From Euonymus europaeus (lineage: Eukaryota; Streptophyta; Magnoliopsida; Celastrales; Celastraceae), in contig OY756972.1 in the NCBI GenBank assembly GCA_963580455.1, forward strand, positions 20,413,001 to 20,477,000: a DNA stretch of 64,000 bases, given 5' to 3'. Numbering within the stretch: the first letter of the stretch is position 1; the number at the start of each line of letters is the position of its first letter. This document shows, piece by piece, positions 11,787-25,100 of this stretch. Below the pieces are notes generated by a model. The model ran no database searches, was not told the DNA's origin, and saw only the letters and a list, made by a program, of their open reading frames with translations. Made by a program: the position numbers and the translations under genes.

Positions 11787-12772
11787 CGCAAAGCAGAGAA
11801 TCTTCGGGTCGTTCTCCGATCAGAACCTTCAAAACAAAAGCAGATGAATATGTGAAACCAATTCCAAGACAAGATTTCCACGATAATTATAGATCGTAAT
11901 AATAGCGGGGGAAAAAAAATCCTTAAACACAACTGTTTCACCTAATGCTTTCCCAAAAGAATAATGGAGTCCTTTGATTTCGTCAGATTATACGCTTTGC
12001 TTCTCTGATTTTGAAAGACTCTCAAATCGTCATTCAAGACTTTCAGAAACAACTTATTGAGATTTTCATATCGTACCAAATAGTAATCCTCAAGCGCCAC
12101 ATGACCCGTGGGAGCACGCTCGACTTTATAATCTTATCTTACTAGTTCTTGGGCTCAAAGGATAATTTCAGATAACCCAGGCCCAAATAAAAGTTTGGGT
12201 CTTAACATTGGAATTGGGCCGTAGATAATATATAATTTTCTATAGAACACAACTTTCCACATTGTGGTAGTTCAAGAAACCAATTTTAAATCTTGACTCT
12301 AGGTCTATTCTCCTTCTTTATTAATTGTTTAATTTTTTCCAATAAATTAATTTGTGGTGAAGAGTGGAGACTAGGATTCCAATTAAAAGATTTGCTTTAA
12401 AGTGCTAATGAATCCTGTAAGATCTTTAGCTGTTCCACTAGGTGGTAAGTATTTCCACCTAAACTATTCCAGATTTCCAGTACTAGGAGTGGTCCTGATT
12501 GGTGAGCTTGTCTATTGTGTTAGGCTTCAGTGTTTGGTACATTTATTGTTTATTCATATCCACTAATCAAACATAAAAGAGGTTAGTACCATCATATGCT
12601 TTTGACACTTTTATACCTAATTAAGCATCCCAATTAACATGGCTTTTGTCCTACATGAGAACATGCAATAACTTGATTACCTACCACTACAAAATCCAAA
12701 AGAAATTAACTTTGAACACCCCAACAAGTTGAATTTGAGTCTTTCAACCGGAATAATTCGGGTCTATTTGTA

Positions 12773-13145
12773 TCACAATTATATTTCACAATTTTAAGTT
12801 GTTAAAAATGTTGTGTAAAAAGCTGTGGAGCTCTCAATTTTAAGCTATATCAAATGTTTGTGGGGTGTTTGGTTCATTTATTTTGTTAGATTAGTTTTGT
12901 AGATAAAATTACAAAATAAGATATTACAATAGAAATAATTGAAAACTTTTAAGATATAGAGGAACAATTATATAATGTGGCTATAAAATGTTGTGGGCTC
13001 CACAGCTTTAAGCAGTAAAAATATATTAGATGACAACGTTTCATTTCGCACAGTTTAAAGCTGTGGGCTATCAATAAAATATGTTGTTTGATTGACACAA
13101 CATTTTATGCAGACTCACAGTTTTAAGATGTGCGAAATGTGAAAT
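12773..13145. mobile_element. Inverted-repeat miniature element (MITE-like)
   Basis: The left end reads ATTTCACAATTTTAAGTTGT and the right end is an imperfect inverse of it (TTAAGATGTGCGAAATGTGA). Several internal copies of AAAATGTTGTG and AGCTGTGG occur in both orientations. No coding capacity. The target duplication was not resolved. Confidence 0.45.
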
Positions 13146-13499
13146 AAACGGAACTTTCAACTTCAGCAAATATTAATTTTTAGAAATGCATTGGGGAAAT
13201 CCATTAAACCTAAATTAAAACAAACAAATCAGGAAGAAATTATTATATATGTGGACTCGCCCCTTAAATGATATTATTCAATCCTTAATTATTATAGAGC
13301 ATGACTAATATTTCTTTAACCAGGAAACCCAATGATGCAGGAGTAAACATCATAATGGTGCATACTTGCTGGGCCATTTGTGCCTATAAGGTGTTTTTGT
13401 TGGGATCATTAAACAATATTCATCACACGATAATCTTAATTTGCTGGCCTAATTCTAATGGAGCTTGGAAGCGGGAATGGAATGTTGGGTGCCCTGCAA

Positions 13500-13740
13500 A
13501 TGGCCCAAATGATGGGTTGTAATGACACACATTTTATACATATTTTTTGGATTGGATATCGCCGCTATTACATAAAAATCAAGCTAACAAAATTATATCA
13601 TTGTATCAACATAAAACAATCCTATTTACATTATCGACCACATCATTAAAAACACGTTTCATAATATAGTCACATTAACAAAATCTAAATCCCAACACAT
13701 TATCCATGCCCAAGCAAAAATGCACCATTGTCGATACTTT
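13500..13740. mobile_element. Degraded MITE, copy 1 of a cluster of three
   Basis: The right end carries CACCATTGTCGATACTTTTA, like the right end of the next two copies. The body has the same repeating words (CACATCAT, AAACACRTTTCATAATATA). The left end is too diverged to place. Confidence 0.4.
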
Positions 13741-13749
13741 TACACTGGT

Positions 13750-14125
13750 AAGAGCAATCACAGTGGCTCAAATTTGCTGCCCACTAAAACCACATATTGG
13801 GTCTCATATCTATCACACAAAAAATCAAGTCACATATTCATCCATATCAACAAAACATTTATCACAATATAATCACATCAGCAAAGTATAATTTTTTATA
13901 CATTTTCCCTTCTAAAAAAAAGTCAAGCATCTACACTTCTAATATTGGGTCCCACACATTTTACAAAAAAAAATCAAACCACATGCTCATTTACATCATC
14001 AAAATACATTTTTCAATACAAGCACATCAGCAAAACACATTTCATAATATAATCATATCAATAAAAACACATATTTTCATACATTATCTCATTCCCAGCA
14101 AAAAATCACCATTATGGGTGCTTTA
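13750..14125. mobile_element. MITE copy 2, about 375 bp
   Basis: The left end AGAGCAATCACAGTGG is the approximate inverse of the right end CCATTATGGGTGCTTT. The interior is a chain of CACATCAGCAAAACACATTT-like words. No coding capacity. It resembles widespread plant miniature elements with ends of the type GAGCAnnnnCAnTGG. Confidence 0.65.
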
Positions 14126-14208
14126 ATATATACAATGAGCCAATAAAATCCTTGAAAATTGTGAAAAATTTAGCTAGAATGGGAGGGAAGGGATATGTGA
14201 CATATTAT

Positions 14209-14570
14209 AAGCGCAACCACAATGATAAATTTTTAATGTTGCCATTAACTTTCCAATTGAGTCTCACATTTATTATACAAAAATTGATCTCACGTACTTA
14301 TCCACATCAGTAAAATACGTTTCTCAATACAATCATATCAATAAAATACATCTCCCAATGTAATTTTTCCATTTTTCATTAGTCAAGCCACTAACATTTC
14401 ATTCTTACATATTTTTCCCCACTAAAACTTATATTGAATCTCATTTTTATCACCCAAAAGTCAATTCAAATCAGCAGAATACATTTATCAATACAGACAT
14501 ATCAGCAAAATTTAAATTTCAATATGATTTTGATGACCCATCAAAATTACACCATTGCAAGTGTCCTTAA
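14209..14570. mobile_element. MITE copy 3, about 360 bp
   Basis: The left end AAGCGCAACCACAATG pairs with the right end CCATTGCAAGTGTCCTT. The internal sequence is related to the copy at 13750-14125 (ACATCAGTAAAATACGTTTC-like words). Same orientation as that copy. Confidence 0.6.
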
Positions 14571-17016
14571 TAGCAGAGAGCTAATTTTGCAAGACAAAAT
14601 TACGCCAATACATAGGTCAATCAAAGTTTATTCATCTTTCGATATCAAAATATTTTCATTGTATCCATCCATTCCTTCATGACCGTCAAATTATAAATAT
14701 CACTTTATGCTCATCCATTCCCTAGCAAAACAATACAATTTGTATTGGTCCACCAACTCTTTTTTTGGTCCGCAAACTTTGGGGGGGGAGTTAGAAACCA
14801 TAAAATAAAATAAAAAGGTATCAATTTGCTTCCTTTTGTAGTTACAACCTCTTACTCTACGATAAACAACTGAACACATCGAAAAGGCAATAAATTGCAC
14901 ACATATTCTTCCCCTGAATGGGTTTTAAAAGTAATCAAACTAATATTAGTTTATTATAAATATGATAATTTTTTCTTGGTCCACTCAACTATATCATTAT
15001 CTTCACGATTGACACTTGTCCGTGCTTAAGTGCCATTATTTTGGGCTTTGAAAATAAAGTTGTTAATTTATGATCAGTGATGTGATGGTGCTACCGGTGG
15101 GATCAGATAGATACCTTGGAACTGCAAACAGGCGTGGAAAAAGCTTTTTAGCTGCCTTCAGGTCCGTGTCAGTCAATCAAGTTTTGACGCCGGATAAAGG
15201 AGTAGTAGAACGCTAGTGCTACATATCTTTAAGAAAATTATTCTAAAACATTTCTAATTTCTGTGACGATCATCATAGTCACAATATTTAATTCTATTTT
15301 CACATTTTCAAAATATTTAATTCGGCTAATTTATATCATAAAAGAAGGAAAAAAAAAGAGAGAATGAGAGGGGAACTCGTTAAATAATGAAGAAAATAAA
15401 ACAAAATGTAGAATATTTTTGGGTTCTCATATTTGAATAGTTTAAACAGATTAAGGAATGAATTTATTATAAATATTTATCATTAATTTAAAGGTTCAAA
15501 GTTATAATTAAACTACATTAAATTAATATTTTAAAATTTTAATAATATTATATATAATATCATTTAATAAAAGAAAAAATAACAAAAAAATGTCCTGAAA
15601 TAAGCTCTAAAGATTTTTTTTGAAACTTAGCCAACAATTGTGAGATATTTGATAGAACGTGAGCCATCAAATTTATATCTTAACTTATTGTTAGCTCCAA
15701 AATTAAAATTACCAATCGGACAAGTTTACATTAATGTTGATTTAAGTTTTTTTTTTACTCTTCATAAAAAAAAAGCATGTATATATAACAAGTGGGTATT
15801 TAAAAAATAGCAAATATATATATGTGCATACAATAAACCTCGTTACTTTGATTGTGGATATAGTACCAAACTTGGAATTTGTCGTCAGATTAAGGACGGG
15901 GACAAACAAAGTCACAGTATAGTTCATATCAAATGAGGTATACCATACCCATGACAACATCAAAAGCCGAGGATATTTGACATTTCTCCAGACAGAATCT
16001 TTAATTTCCTGATATGGAAACCTTAAAAATCGAAAAAAGGAAATAGCACTCATATTCTCTTTTATGCTTTTGAACCGGCACGTGGACACGTACCTAAGAC
16101 TCCCTGGACAAGTTGATCGGGAGTCGCAGTCAATGGTGAGCGTGAGGCATACGGAATACCTTTTTCATATGAAGTGGCAGAAAGGTCCCCAAAATCCTTT
16201 TTAATTACGAAAATATCCTTAGAACATTTTAAAGGCATTTCATTGCGGCATGACACCCCCAATTATTGCCGATAAAGATGCGAAAGGCAATTATAATAAT
16301 ATCCTCAGCACCAATAAATCAGATCTCGATCATTATTATTCTCCTGTATGTTTATAAATTACATTGTTTGACCTTCCATCTGTAACTTTTCTCCCAACAC
16401 TCGTGAATTTATGAACTTCACTATACAAAACTAAGAAAATAAACTATATGAGTTAGGGTCTTTGTCTAATATTTCTTACATTGTGAGTGATGTATCCATA
16501 AGTTATAAAAACAACCAACAAATGACTCAAACGAGTGGAGATTTTTGGTATAAGTCTACGCTCCGATACATATATTACGAAGGAGATGAGGAAGGGGTTT
16601 GGGACCATTAATGCACTTGAGATCTTGTCTAAGTTCTAATTCTGTCTTTCAAAAGCCGCTCAAGTTTTATTATGTTTGGACCATATTTATAAATCACATT
16701 ACTTAGCCTGCACCAAATAATCGATGACTTAATTTTGCCTTAAAATTATTATACATAAAAAATGCCCAAATTGGCCTCCTTCTTATTTGCTCGTTGGTTA
16801 TTACTTTTCATTACAAATCAAGGTCATGTCAATTCTAGAATCAATACTAACCGCTTAAAAGAAAAGAATCAATACTAGCAATAAATGCCCAAATATATAA
16901 TTGTTAAGCTGGATGGAAGCTTGAGCTTTAATGGGCCACTGATAACTCTTGAATGCTTACCTTGATGCTGCCTATAAATGAATTCAAAGAGTTGCCATTA
17001 GCAACCCAAGACTGAT

Positions 17017-17638
17017 TGTGGGGGTGTCGATCTTTGGGGCTCCAACGGTCAAGTCAATCTCAGACATAAGAGCAAACACTTAGATTGTGGTGGAGAGAGA
17101 GAGCCAAAATGTCGACTCTTTTTCTTAAAAGAGGAGAAGGGTATTTATAATGCTAGAGATTCGATAAATGACAGGAAAGCCCTTTACTAAAGATTGTAAA
17201 CTCCTCGATAATCGGATATGAAAAGCACATAGTTGACCTGTATGTGTCAGGCTTTACAGGAATGTCACACTGTGACAAATAAAAGGTGGAAGGTGGACAT
17301 ATGGGGTATAAAGTAGATGTGACAACAGAGAAAGTAATATGAAGTCATTTAATGTAAAATGGAAATTGTTTAACAAGTTACCTCTTCTGAGCTCGAGATC
17401 TCTGACATCGATATCTGCCAGTTTAGTAATCATATATATTGTTTGCCGAATTTCAGGTCATTAGGCGAGCTCCGCCCCTTGTGAATGACATAACTTTAAC
17501 TTGGGGTCTTGGACCTGAACCTGAGTTCTTGGACCTAGGCCTAACTTTGAGCAAGTTGTGTGATGATGCAGTAATTGACTTGATCAAACATTGACTTAGA
17601 CAAAAAAGAAAGGGTCAAACTTGATTTTGGCCATTACA
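17017..17638 (-). repeat. Solo-LTR-like segment
   Basis: The plus strand begins TGTGGGGGTGTCGATC and ends GGCCATTACA, so both orientations give TG..CA termini about 620 bp apart. The minus strand begins TGTAATGGCCAAAATC, a common start for plant gypsy LTRs. I could not find a matching target duplication next to the ends, so the borders are uncertain. Confidence 0.4.
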
Positions 17639-17659
17639 ATGCTGGAGACAGCTGAGTAA

Positions 17660-17663
<4 letters not shown>

Positions 17664-17702
<39 letters not shown>
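17664..17702. repeat. (TA)n microsatellite
   Basis: An uninterrupted TA dinucleotide run of about 19 units just right of the LTR-like segment. Confidence 0.95.
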
Positions 17703-18979
17703 CGCATAAATTTTTTATCATGGATCATAAATTTTTTACTTCAAAAAACATATGTAATTAACCTAGTAGTAGTGGCGTGCTTATCACAAACAGTCCAGCA
17801 CTTATTATACTATAATAAAAAAGACGGAATCTCTTTGAAACACTTGCATTATAAAGCTCAATAAAAAATTTCGTGGTCCTATAACTGGGAACCAAAATGA
17901 TGCCATCGTCAAATCAAAGGTGATAGTTTTTAAAGCCTCCAAGTTGACAGTGACATCCTCCTCAGCTTGAGAGTGACATCGTTGTTGTTTAGTTAGCTCA
18001 CAAAAAGAAAGACTACGTGAAGACCGATCGAATAAGACAACCAGAAATTCAAGTTTATTAAGATAAAGGGGAAATTATAAATCTCAAACATCTAAGATAG
18101 TGATCAGACTCTTGACTCACGTATTAATGTTTAGATGTTTGATCTTATCACAATTCAGAATAAACGATGATGTCAATAGTCAAGATATCTCATTTCATCA
18201 TGCACTTCGGTACATATATAACAAAGGTTGAGGTTAATTCCAAGTATGCACTATCGTTTTAATCACTAGATTATTCAGTTTCTTCAAACATAGACATGGA
18301 CATGAGTGACACGGTGTAAATAAACACCCGAATCGCCTCTTCTTTTATTTTTGTAGGATTCATAAGGTTGAACGTTACGTCACAGCTCACGTGTGAATCC
18401 TGCAGAATTTTACATCAACAAATTTCATCCCACAATTCATATTTGATACTTATTTCTAATATAAATTTAATTTTCCGAAAGTTAAAATACATATATTCGG
18501 GGTTTTTCAAAATAAATAAAAAATAAAAAGAATTTTGGTGTACGGATCCTCCCCCCAAATCCCACTTCAAAACCACGTGAAGGACATAATAGGCATTTCC
18601 AAGGGCAAATTTCCGGTCTCCGTCACGCCACTTGCGTGAGTTCTATTGTATTTCTATAAACCGCAAAATTTCCAAAATAGGAAGTAGGTGTATAGACCCA
18701 CGCGTCAGTGATCGATAGGGAAGGCGGCTCGACTTTCTACGGGTTTAGGAATATATTATACTCTCGGGCTTGTGATTGGCACACGCGCCCTTAAAGCGCA
18801 AAACCACAAGCGGTTTTATGCACCAAGAAGTTTTTTTTTTGCTTTCTCAGATACGCCTTCCTTATATAGCTCTCCTCCATCGCTGCGGCTGATTCAAAAG
18901 ACAACTACTGCCTCCAGATACGACGCCTGTGATACCTGGATTGGTCTCCATTCGAAGACCTTTTCTCTTTACTTTCCAA

Positions 18980-19120
18980 GTAAGTTTTCTTCTCTCTCTT
19001 TTGCCTTTTTGTCATGTTCTCACCGTACATCTGCGCGATTTCGTTCGATTTCAGTTTTTTCAGTCTCTGATCGCAACAATCTGTTATACCGGAATTTGTG
19101 TGTGTTTGATATGTGAACAG
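18980..19120 (+). other. Probable 5'-UTR intron of the MADS-box gene
   Basis: A strong donor (CCAA|GTAAGTTTT) at 18980 and a TGAACAG acceptor ending at 19120 bracket a pyrimidine-rich 141-bp stretch. This leaves AGAGAGGAGCGAACAGC directly before the ATG at 19138. Introns in the leader are common in this MADS clade. Transcript data would be needed to be certain. Confidence 0.55.
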
Positions 19121-19137
19121 AGAGAGGAGCGAACAGC

Positions 19138-22100
19138 ATGGGGAGGGGGAAGATAGTCATAAGGAGGATTGACAATTCGACGAGCAGGCAAGTGACGTTC
19201 TCGAAGAGGAGGAACGGACTGTTGAAGAAGGCGAAGGAGCTGGCGATTCTTTGCGATGCGGAAGTTGGAGTCATGATCTTCTCCAGTACGGAGAAACTCT
19301 ACGATTTCGCAAGCACCAGGTACGTTTTCTTTTAAGATCTCATGTGATCGGTGTTCATGATGTATGTGACTATGCGTTAAATTGTTTGTCGTTAAATTTC
19401 TGCCGATTTTTGAATCTTCATCCTGATCTTGATTTTGTAGTTTACAGTTTATACTATCGATTTCTCTTCACTTTCTTAATCTGATCTTGTTACGTAATTT
19501 CAGTTGTACATTTACGTTAATTTTCGAATGTGCCATGCTAGGGTTGTGATTTTATGATATTGGATCGCAGAAAGCGTTATGCACAATAATGCATTCATTT
19601 TGTGACCAAGTGATGTTTGTTTGTTTTTGTGTTTGCTTTTACTTTTACACTATAGTGAAGTCTGTTTGCTGGACTAAGCCATCGCTGGCTTTCGGGCGGG
19701 CTGCAATTTTAGGATTCTCTAAGTCGGTAGAAAATAGAGATATTTAGAGCTCTTACTTAATCACCGCACATTTTGCTTAGGTTAACTTGTATTAATGTAT
19801 TAATTAGCCTTGATTGGGTTTCGAGGTAGTAATCCAGTATTTGGAAGGCTTATATATCATTAAAGACTTAAAAGTGGAGGCTTAGTTCTTGGGACAATTG
19901 AAAGTTGTAGGATATGAAGGCACAATGAATCACACAGCAATTGAACACACACACACACACAGAGATCTCCTCTAAACCTGAACACAGCAGATCTAGGGTT
20001 CTTGTATTTGGATTTTTCTCACTTCAACAACTGCGCAGACTTCTAAACGAAGCCTAAAATATCCAAAATATTACATAACTCAGATTGACCATAAAGCCCT
20101 TCAGCATAATGGTAAAACTTGAGCTCTTATAGGAAGTTCATCACCAACAAAAGTGCAAGTTCAAATATGAGCTCTTATAGGAAATGCTGAAAATGAATAA
20201 TCCTTTTGACCTTCCAAGAGCATGAGAGATTCCTTTAGGAGTTAATGTGCAATCTCCACCGTGATGCTCATGGGGTTGAAAATCCCCCGCCGCCAATGCC
20301 CATCTGTTGGGGCTTATATATAAAGTTACCAGGAAAATTTTGCTTGTTTACTCTACTAAATGTCAATGCCATTGAACTACATTGACCTATTAGTACTCAA
20401 ATTCCTATATATGCAGTAGGACCGAACTTTTGCATATAATACATGTTAATTTCAAGGGCTAATGAACTTGTTGTCGGGGAGCGGAAATATATATATATTG
20501 CTTTGCGGATAATCTCTAGTAAAAAAAATTAGGGTGTTTGTGACTAGGATTTCTTAGAGTGCACTTTCTAAGTCTTCCATTGTTGATTAATGCTGCAAAG
20601 GAAGCAACGCATATTATCAAGTAGCCTCCGGATTCATAGTTCCAACAATGAGAATAATTAAGGATTGGAGGGAAAATAGATTACATCCAGTTAAATGAAT
20701 ATGAAAGCGAGGGTGCATGCTTGTCAGTTTGGTGATGGTAAACCACAAAACTAGATGTAACTAGTGTGCAATGGGATTGTGTTAAACTGATTGGTTTTGA
20801 GGATTCCATGGATAGGTTCTTCGTAGTTAGAAAAGGTTCTAAAGAGTTAAACTGCTCTAAGTTTTTTGATCTAATAAACCAGTGGTGCGAACTTCAAATT
20901 ATCTGATTAGTTCAATAAGAAAGTACATAACTCGTATAATTTCGAATAAATTCCTTGGAGGAGCTTTAATTTTTTCTAGGTCATAAACTAAGCTTATTTT
21001 ATCTGTTTGGTTGGAATGGGGATGAAGCATATAAACAATTTATAAGTTAGCGAGTAAATTCCACCAAACAAAGAATGTGTTTAAAAATTTTGATGATTTT
21101 TTATGAACCCATAAGATTTGTAGTATTTTGTTTTAGTTTTTCGTCTGTAGCTATAATGATCCAATGTTAGCAATCTCATAAATTTTTATTATTTTTAATA
21201 AAAATGTCGGGCTGACTAAATGAGAAAACATACAAGAACAGAGGGCAACTAGAAAGCTTGTCTAACCTTTTCAAACACGGAATTGTGTTAGAACAGAGAA
21301 GTATTATCAGTATAAAACTATATAAACAAGTTAGTTCTACACGATGAAATCTACCTCCCTAGTGCTCCTTTCAAGTTTAGTATCAGGCCATCAGCCACTT
21401 TCTTCACTTCTCTCTCCATATTAGTAAATAAATTTAACTGCCAAATCAGTCCATGCTGGAGATGGACGACGATCAAGTTTTATAATTACAATTTGGAGCC
21501 AAGTTATAACATTGGGAGAATCCGACACAACAATTGGCCTCTATCTTCTACTCGAGCTGTAAGCCTGTAACTTGAAGAGCTTTGACGATCACAGAAAGTT
21601 CCACTTCGTTTGGTTACGGCACCTTGCAGCACATAAGCGGGGGAGGCGGGGGCACTGAACTTCCCCTACCCATCTCTTGCGGCCATCCCGACTACATGCT
21701 TCCTGTCTTCTATCAAGTGACGAAGCCTTGACATTCCACATCAGCAAACGGTAGTTCGGAAAATTGATACTTCCGAATTTATGGCCGCCTTTTAATAGAA
21801 TCAAAGGACTTGAGAGCTTTGACTAATGCAAGGCTAGGGTGACCGCCCACAAATGTTAAGATCATTACTCTGAATTCTTTCATCACCAAAACTCGGCCCT
21901 CCACCTTTATTTTTCCCATTTCCAACTCCGTTTTTCAAAAACAATTTCGTCAATGTTCTCGTAGCTTGCAACTTTTCTACCTATATTCCCATGTTTTGAA
22001 GCATGCATTATCAAGACCATCAAAAAGGGGGATTATGAACGAAGACTACATATACGCATTTTCTGAACATATAAATCTACTGTTCTTCAACGAGTACCCT

Positions 22101-25100
22101 AAAAATTGTACTTTTTGGCCAAAATTTCTTTCTTATTTTTCGTATCCCAGAAATAAATTGTCAGTTATTTTACCTCAAATAAATTGATACTCACGCGGCC
22201 ATAAAAAAATTTCAACTCAACTTGGGCAATTGAGTTGAACACCCCTATTAAGTTGTAACCTCTTCATAGTAATAAAATCTACTTAATCCCCAGTATAACT
22301 ACATAAAGAATTTACTGTAGTTCATAATGCTTGTAGTTTTTCATGCTAAATTGTTTAGGTAAATTTCTAAAAAATTTACTTTCAAAATAAAATTTAAGTT
22401 TGCACTTATAAATTCTAAATTACATTATTATCTCATATAATAATGTTTATCTTAATATAATTATAATATAATTTTAAAATAAAACAAACATAGTATCTAT
22501 AAACCAACAACTTACTTTTAGGACCATTATGGAACATAATAAATTGCACCCAGCATCGTATGCACTTTGCCTTGCGCCTATAGCAAGACCAATTTTCACG
22601 GATCGCCACGACAAAATGAAATTGAAATTTAACATCTAAAATGCGATCGACATAGTACGTTCTGATGCAATAAAACAATTGATGCTAGTTTCACTTTTCT
22701 GGCCGTTGTTTCACATTTGAATTGATTTGATTTGAATTATAGATGCATCAAGGAATAGAGAATTCATCATTAAACAACGGGTAAATTATAGTCTTGGCCA
22801 CTGATACATGATCAGTGTTACAATTTAATAACTTAAGTTAGTGTTTTCACAGGCCAGTTTTCATGGTTTCACTCAAATAAAGAGATTATGTGGCATTTTA
22901 GTTGAAGAAATTAGATTTAATAATTAAAAAATCCAATTCACCTCTTCTTCTTTCCTAATCAATCTTTCCCCCCTTCCCCCAATCTCTCCCCTCCTCCCTC
23001 CTACCAAATGCGCATAACTTTTTAGTGCTGGACAAACATTCCAATACCAAGGAATTCTACAACTTCAGGTGCTCTTTCATCAGCCTTGGATTTTGAACTA
23101 AAGATACTGCTTGTGAAGATGGAGGGCTAGGGTGAACCAAGCAGGAGAGCAAATATCAAAAACAATACAAATTAAAATCAAACAGAAACCTAAGAATTAA
23201 GAGAGCCATGGTGCAGTTTATCAAAAAAAAAAAAGAGAGCCATGGTGCACTTAACCAAAGACCTTGTGTAGAGCCAAAAGCAAGTTACATAACAACTTAT
23301 CGGGATTTGTCACAGAAGAAGATTTGAGATTTTTTTTCTTTATAATTTCTAATTTTTTTAAATCATCTACAATACCTAGTGTCATCATTTTATTAGCTGA
23401 AACTAGATGTCTACTACATCAAATAACACATTGGCTTCTTTTTTATTTTAAAAAAATATATTTGACTTTTGTTACCACAACAGACCATTGGCTGAATAAA
23501 CATCATGAAAATCTGCTCATGCAACATTACAAATTATTGGATGACTTGTTTAAAACGTTTGAAACGCGAGTAACTAACTTGCAACACTGATCATCTGTCA
23601 ATGGACAAAAGTATAATTTACCCATTAAACACACTTAGAAACTGGAAGATTCAAATTTCTTGTCCCCTAGAGCAACTTTAATTACATACATTTCCTCGTC
23701 ATACACAAACCATCCAATAAATTCCTCTTTTCAAATTTCTAACATGGCAGGTTTAGCATCTCCAAGGACAAAATTTAATCAAAATATAACCCCAACTCTA
23801 ACCATATCCCCTTCTTATAAATTTATCATATTTAGCTATCAATGTACATTTTTAATAATACAAATAAGAAATTTTCACATTAATAATTAATAAATTTATA
23901 TAACTTCGCTTTTAGGAACCCTTAAATTTGAGGAATTTTCATTTTGGGATGATTTTAAGACAATGCACTTGGAGCTCATTTTCTGATAAAATGGATTCCG
24001 CTTGGAGATGTTCCTACAAACTAATCAATATATCAATATAAAATCATAAAAAAACAAAAAAACTACCCAAATGAAAAACCACAAAAGGTGTGGAATCACA
24101 TCCCAAACCCATGTTCTCACCGAAAACTACATAAAACAACAACGAACTTTAATAACATGAAAACTTGAGGCAAGCAGAAATTTAGAAAGTATTAAGCCTC
24201 CCAAAAGTCAATTACTATATGCTACAAACTCTCATTATCATCTAAGGAACCTCTAAACTGTCAGGCCATCTTTGGGAGTACTAGTTTTAGAGCGAATCAT
24301 GAAGGTAAAAATCAATTCTTTCAGAGCCGATGATGCCTCTTTTCTTTCAGGAAGACCTCACATGAAAGAGGTAGCAAAGTGAAAGATCGTTACCCTTGGA
24401 GTGATTTCACTTCTTACCATATAGAAAGAGAACAAAGTACTACTCAGAGCCTTGAAAGCCTCCGGTACTAAAAGATTTAGGTTGGCTACATGAGTTTACG
24501 AGAAAATCAACAGAATCCCATTGCATGTACTCGTTTTCCCCATTTATTTTTATCATTAATCTTAAATACACTCAGTTTTATTAAATTCATATCATTTTTT
24601 ATTACTTCATGTTCTTTTTAAGGGTCCGTTTGGATCAGAGTATGTCTCATAGAGTATAAGCTCTCGTAAAGCATAAAAGCTGAGAGTATGGGTGACATAT
24701 ACTCTGAAACAAACGGAGGCTAAGTATTCATCACTACCTCTTACTCTCTCCTGTACAAATTTTCTCATTTCTCATCACCATTGCACTGTCATCTCCAATT
24801 GCACATGTTCATATCATCTTAAATGATTCTCAAAACTTCTTCAATTGATGTTATTCTTACCTTAGATTTAACATCCTCATTTCTGATCACATCTTTTCTC
24901 GTGTGCTCAAAGATCCAACCAGACATTCACAATTTCACTACATGCATTTTTGAATATGTTGTCAATCAATAACCCGACACTTAAAAATATACATTCATTA
25001 TCCTATAATTTTTTTTTCCTTCAATCACAAAAAGTCCTGGGGCCCTCTCCACATAATCCATCCATTTCAATTCTATTTACTACATCCTCACTAATATTTT

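Larger units (their letters stand above)
11787..19137. other. Long intergenic region between TRAF-type and MADS-box genes
   Basis: This 7.3-kb stretch lies between two divergently transcribed genes, so it contains both promoters. It holds inverted-repeat elements at 12773-13145, a cluster of related MITEs at 13500-14570, an LTR-like segment at about 17017-17638 and a TA microsatellite at 17664-17702. From 14600 to 16950 I see only AT-rich DNA with no recognisable gene. Confidence 0.6.

Noticed and set aside
17011..17645. A 5-bp target duplication around the LTR-like segment
   Set aside because: The flanks (CTGAT and ATGCT) do not match, so the solo-LTR call is kept at low confidence.
18772..19116. 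Plus-strand open frames of 114 and 75 codons before the MADS start
   Set aside because: They lie in the MADS leader and probable leader intron, have no family resemblance and are crossed by the likely splice sites.
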